Source: CAZWSC01 sp964636385 | Lineage (GTDB): Bacteria; Eisenbacteria; RBG-16-71-46; CAIMUX01 | DNA: 6,939 nucleotides | NCBI GenBank assembly: GCA_964636385.1 | Contig: CAZWSC010000044.1 | Span: 1-6,939 of the forward strand | Reading direction: 5' to 3' | In this document: in pieces, positions 6,345-6,939 of the stretch | How the letters are laid out: each line of letters starts with the position of its first letter | Position numbering within the stretch: the stretch's first letter is position 1 | Notes under the pieces: generated by a model | Told to the model about the DNA's origin: nothing | What the model saw: the letters and a program-made list of their open reading frames with translations, nothing else | Databases searched by the model: none | Made by a program: the position numbers and the translations under genes

Positions 6345-6644
6345 CTACTTGAACCGGTAGACTACGCGGCCTCGGTTGAGATCATATGGAGACAGCTCAA
6401 CAGTGACCTTGTCACCTCTCAGAATCCGAATGAAGTGCTTGCGCATCTTGCCGGAAATGTGCGCCAGTACGATGTGGCCGTTCTCGAGTTCCACCCGGAA
6501 CATGGCGTTTGGTAGGGGCTCGACGACAGTCCCTGTCACCTCGATGGCGTCCGGCTTGGACCTTCGGACGTCCTCCGGCTTGTCATGGGTCGCGGGCTTC
6601 TTCTTCGGTTGGGGCCTGGGTCGCCTTACTGGGCGTTTTGGCAT
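6345..6644 (-). CDS. infA: Translation initiation factor IF-1 with basic N-terminal extension
   Basis: IF-1 binds the A site of the 30S ribosomal subunit and works with IF-2 and IF-3 at initiation. Residues about 30-99 match the whole family: AIEVTGTVVEPLPNAMFRVE, LENGH, VLAHISGKMRK, IRILRGDKVTVELSPYDL and GRVVYRFK, a single S1-type OB fold. The usual length is about 72 residues; this one has 99. The extra 27 residues at the N-terminus (MPKRPVRRPRPQPKKKP, then ATHDKPEDVRRS) are rich in Lys, Arg and Pro and probably disordered. No ATG, GTG or TTG lies in frame at the normal start position, so the extension appears genuine. I chose the ATG at 6644 because GGAGG ends 4 bases upstream; the ATG at 6662 would add MSAGGF but has no suitable site. 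A sigma-70-like promoter lies about 110 bases upstream. Ribosomal-protein genes, frequent neighbours of infA, are absent; ABC exporter genes follow instead. The identity is certain; the role of the tail is unknown. Confidence 0.95.
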   Translation of the reverse strand: MPKRPVRRPRPQPKKKPATHDKPEDVRRSKPDAIEVTGTVVEPLPNAMFRVELENGHIVLAHISGKMRKHFIRILRGDKVTVELSPYDLNRGRVVYRFK

Positions 6645-6648
6645 GAAA

Positions 6649-6653
6649 CCTCC
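6649..6653 (-). promoter_or_regulatory. Ribosome binding site GGAGG for infA
   Basis: The minus strand reads GGAGGTTTCATG. GGAGG is a strong match, with a slightly short 4-base gap to the ATG at 6644. It selects this start over the ATG at 6662, whose nearest GGAG lies about 14 bases away. Confidence 0.7.
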
Positions 6654-6757
6654 GGCAGACATGGTACCGCTGATCGCTCCAACCGTTCGGGCGGCGGCCG
6701 GAATGCGTTATGTACCGGGCCGGATCCTTGCAAGTCTTCGCGATGATGAGCAGACAA

Positions 6758-6787
6758 AGTGTAGTCTCCAACCGCCAAATCCGTCAA
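6758..6787 (-). promoter_or_regulatory. Sigma-70-like promoter for infA and possibly the ABC genes
   Basis: On the minus strand, TTGACG (6787-6782) matches five of six bases of the -35 consensus and TACACT (6763-6758) four of six bases of the -10, with an 18-base spacer. Transcription would start near 6751, giving a leader of roughly 107 bases before the infA ATG. It is the best promoter match I found in the window and lies where one is expected. The two ABC genes could be transcribed from it too. Confidence 0.6.
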
Positions 6788-6939
6788 CCCGTTCCTTCTC
6801 GACCCTCAGGCTCAGACACCTGCTCATTCCCATCAACCAGATGGCAGTCTCAGGAGCAGGGCTCAGGCAGATAGCACGCACCCTCGGCAGCGAGCAAGCG
6901 GAGGCAGATGGGGTTGGAGCGGCTGGCGGTGTTCATGGT
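6788..6939. other. Window end without a supportable gene
   Basis: The 152 bases beyond the infA promoter show no recognisable protein, tRNA or repeat. An ATG at 6841 opens a rightward frame to the window edge (33 codons, beginning MAVSGAGLRQ) but has no ribosome binding site and no family resemblance. It could be the start of a divergent gene or chance. Confidence 0.4.

Noticed and set aside
5260..6360. Plus-strand open frame of 366 codons across the upstream ABC gene
   Set aside because: The translation is rich in His, Glu, Arg and Gln with no family resemblance, and it lies opposite a certain ABC exporter gene.
6645..6662. Upstream ATG adding MSAGGF to IF-1
   Set aside because: It has no suitably spaced ribosome binding site, and its codons overlap the strong GGAGG used by the ATG at 6644.
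6583..6771. Minus-strand open frame of 62 codons over the infA leader and N-terminus
   Set aside because: It is out of frame with infA, includes the promoter -10 region, and resembles no family.
6850..6936. 28-codon minus-strand frame (begins MNTASRSN) at the window end
   Set aside because: It is short, has no visible ribosome binding site because the window ends just upstream, and resembles nothing known.

Overview
The window is GC-rich bacterial DNA with few gaps between genes. Two genes read rightward (positions 1-2599) and converge on three genes that read leftward (6644-2639). The secreted 189-residue protein ends in a FlgD-Ig-like/type IX-style sorting domain. The incomplete large protein has tail-fibre-like repeats. 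Both features are common in uncultured phyla of the FCB group and its neighbours (Eisenbacteria-, Krumholzibacteria- or Latescibacteria-like). That placement is an inference from protein style, not a phylogenetic result.

Left part (1-2599). The first gene runs in from outside the window. Its visible 626 residues hold two tandem copies of a roughly 168-residue Gly/Ser/Thr-rich fibre-like module, the start of a third, a divergent linker, and a strongly patterned C-terminal domain (FKIDHPLDPG, YLYHSFVESPDMMNIYNG, FRYQLTVI, VSWQVTGIRQD) of a kind I associate with large uncharacterised surface proteins. After about 150 bases with a perfect 10-bp GC hairpin comes a small secreted protein: a signal peptide, a short LDWYTIDGGG domain and a C-terminal FlgD-Ig/sorting-type domain. 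Both products look extracytoplasmic.

Right part (6644-2639, leftward). A clear sigma-70-like promoter (TTGACG, 18 bases, TACACT) precedes translation initiation factor IF-1 (infA), which carries an unusual basic, proline-rich N-terminal extension of about 27 residues. Sixty-five bases later come two ABC exporter half-transporters that overlap by 4 bases (ATGA). Their motifs complement each other. The upstream subunit has a normal Walker B Asp-Glu but an altered signature (LSMGE). The downstream subunit has a near-normal signature (VSGGQ) but Asp in place of the catalytic Glu. This is the arrangement of a heterodimeric exporter with one active and one degenerate ATP site (TM287/288, BmrC/BmrD, LmrC/LmrD type).

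The convergent junction (2600-2638) holds a GC hairpin that could serve both sides. The last 150 bases or so beyond the promoter hold no gene I can support. I found no tRNA, rRNA, CRISPR array, transposase or integrase. I do not see a wholly new system. The points most worth a second look are the IF-1 extension, the uncharacterised C-terminal domain of the repeat protein, and a G8 run at the ABC gene junction where loss of one base would fuse the two half-transporters.
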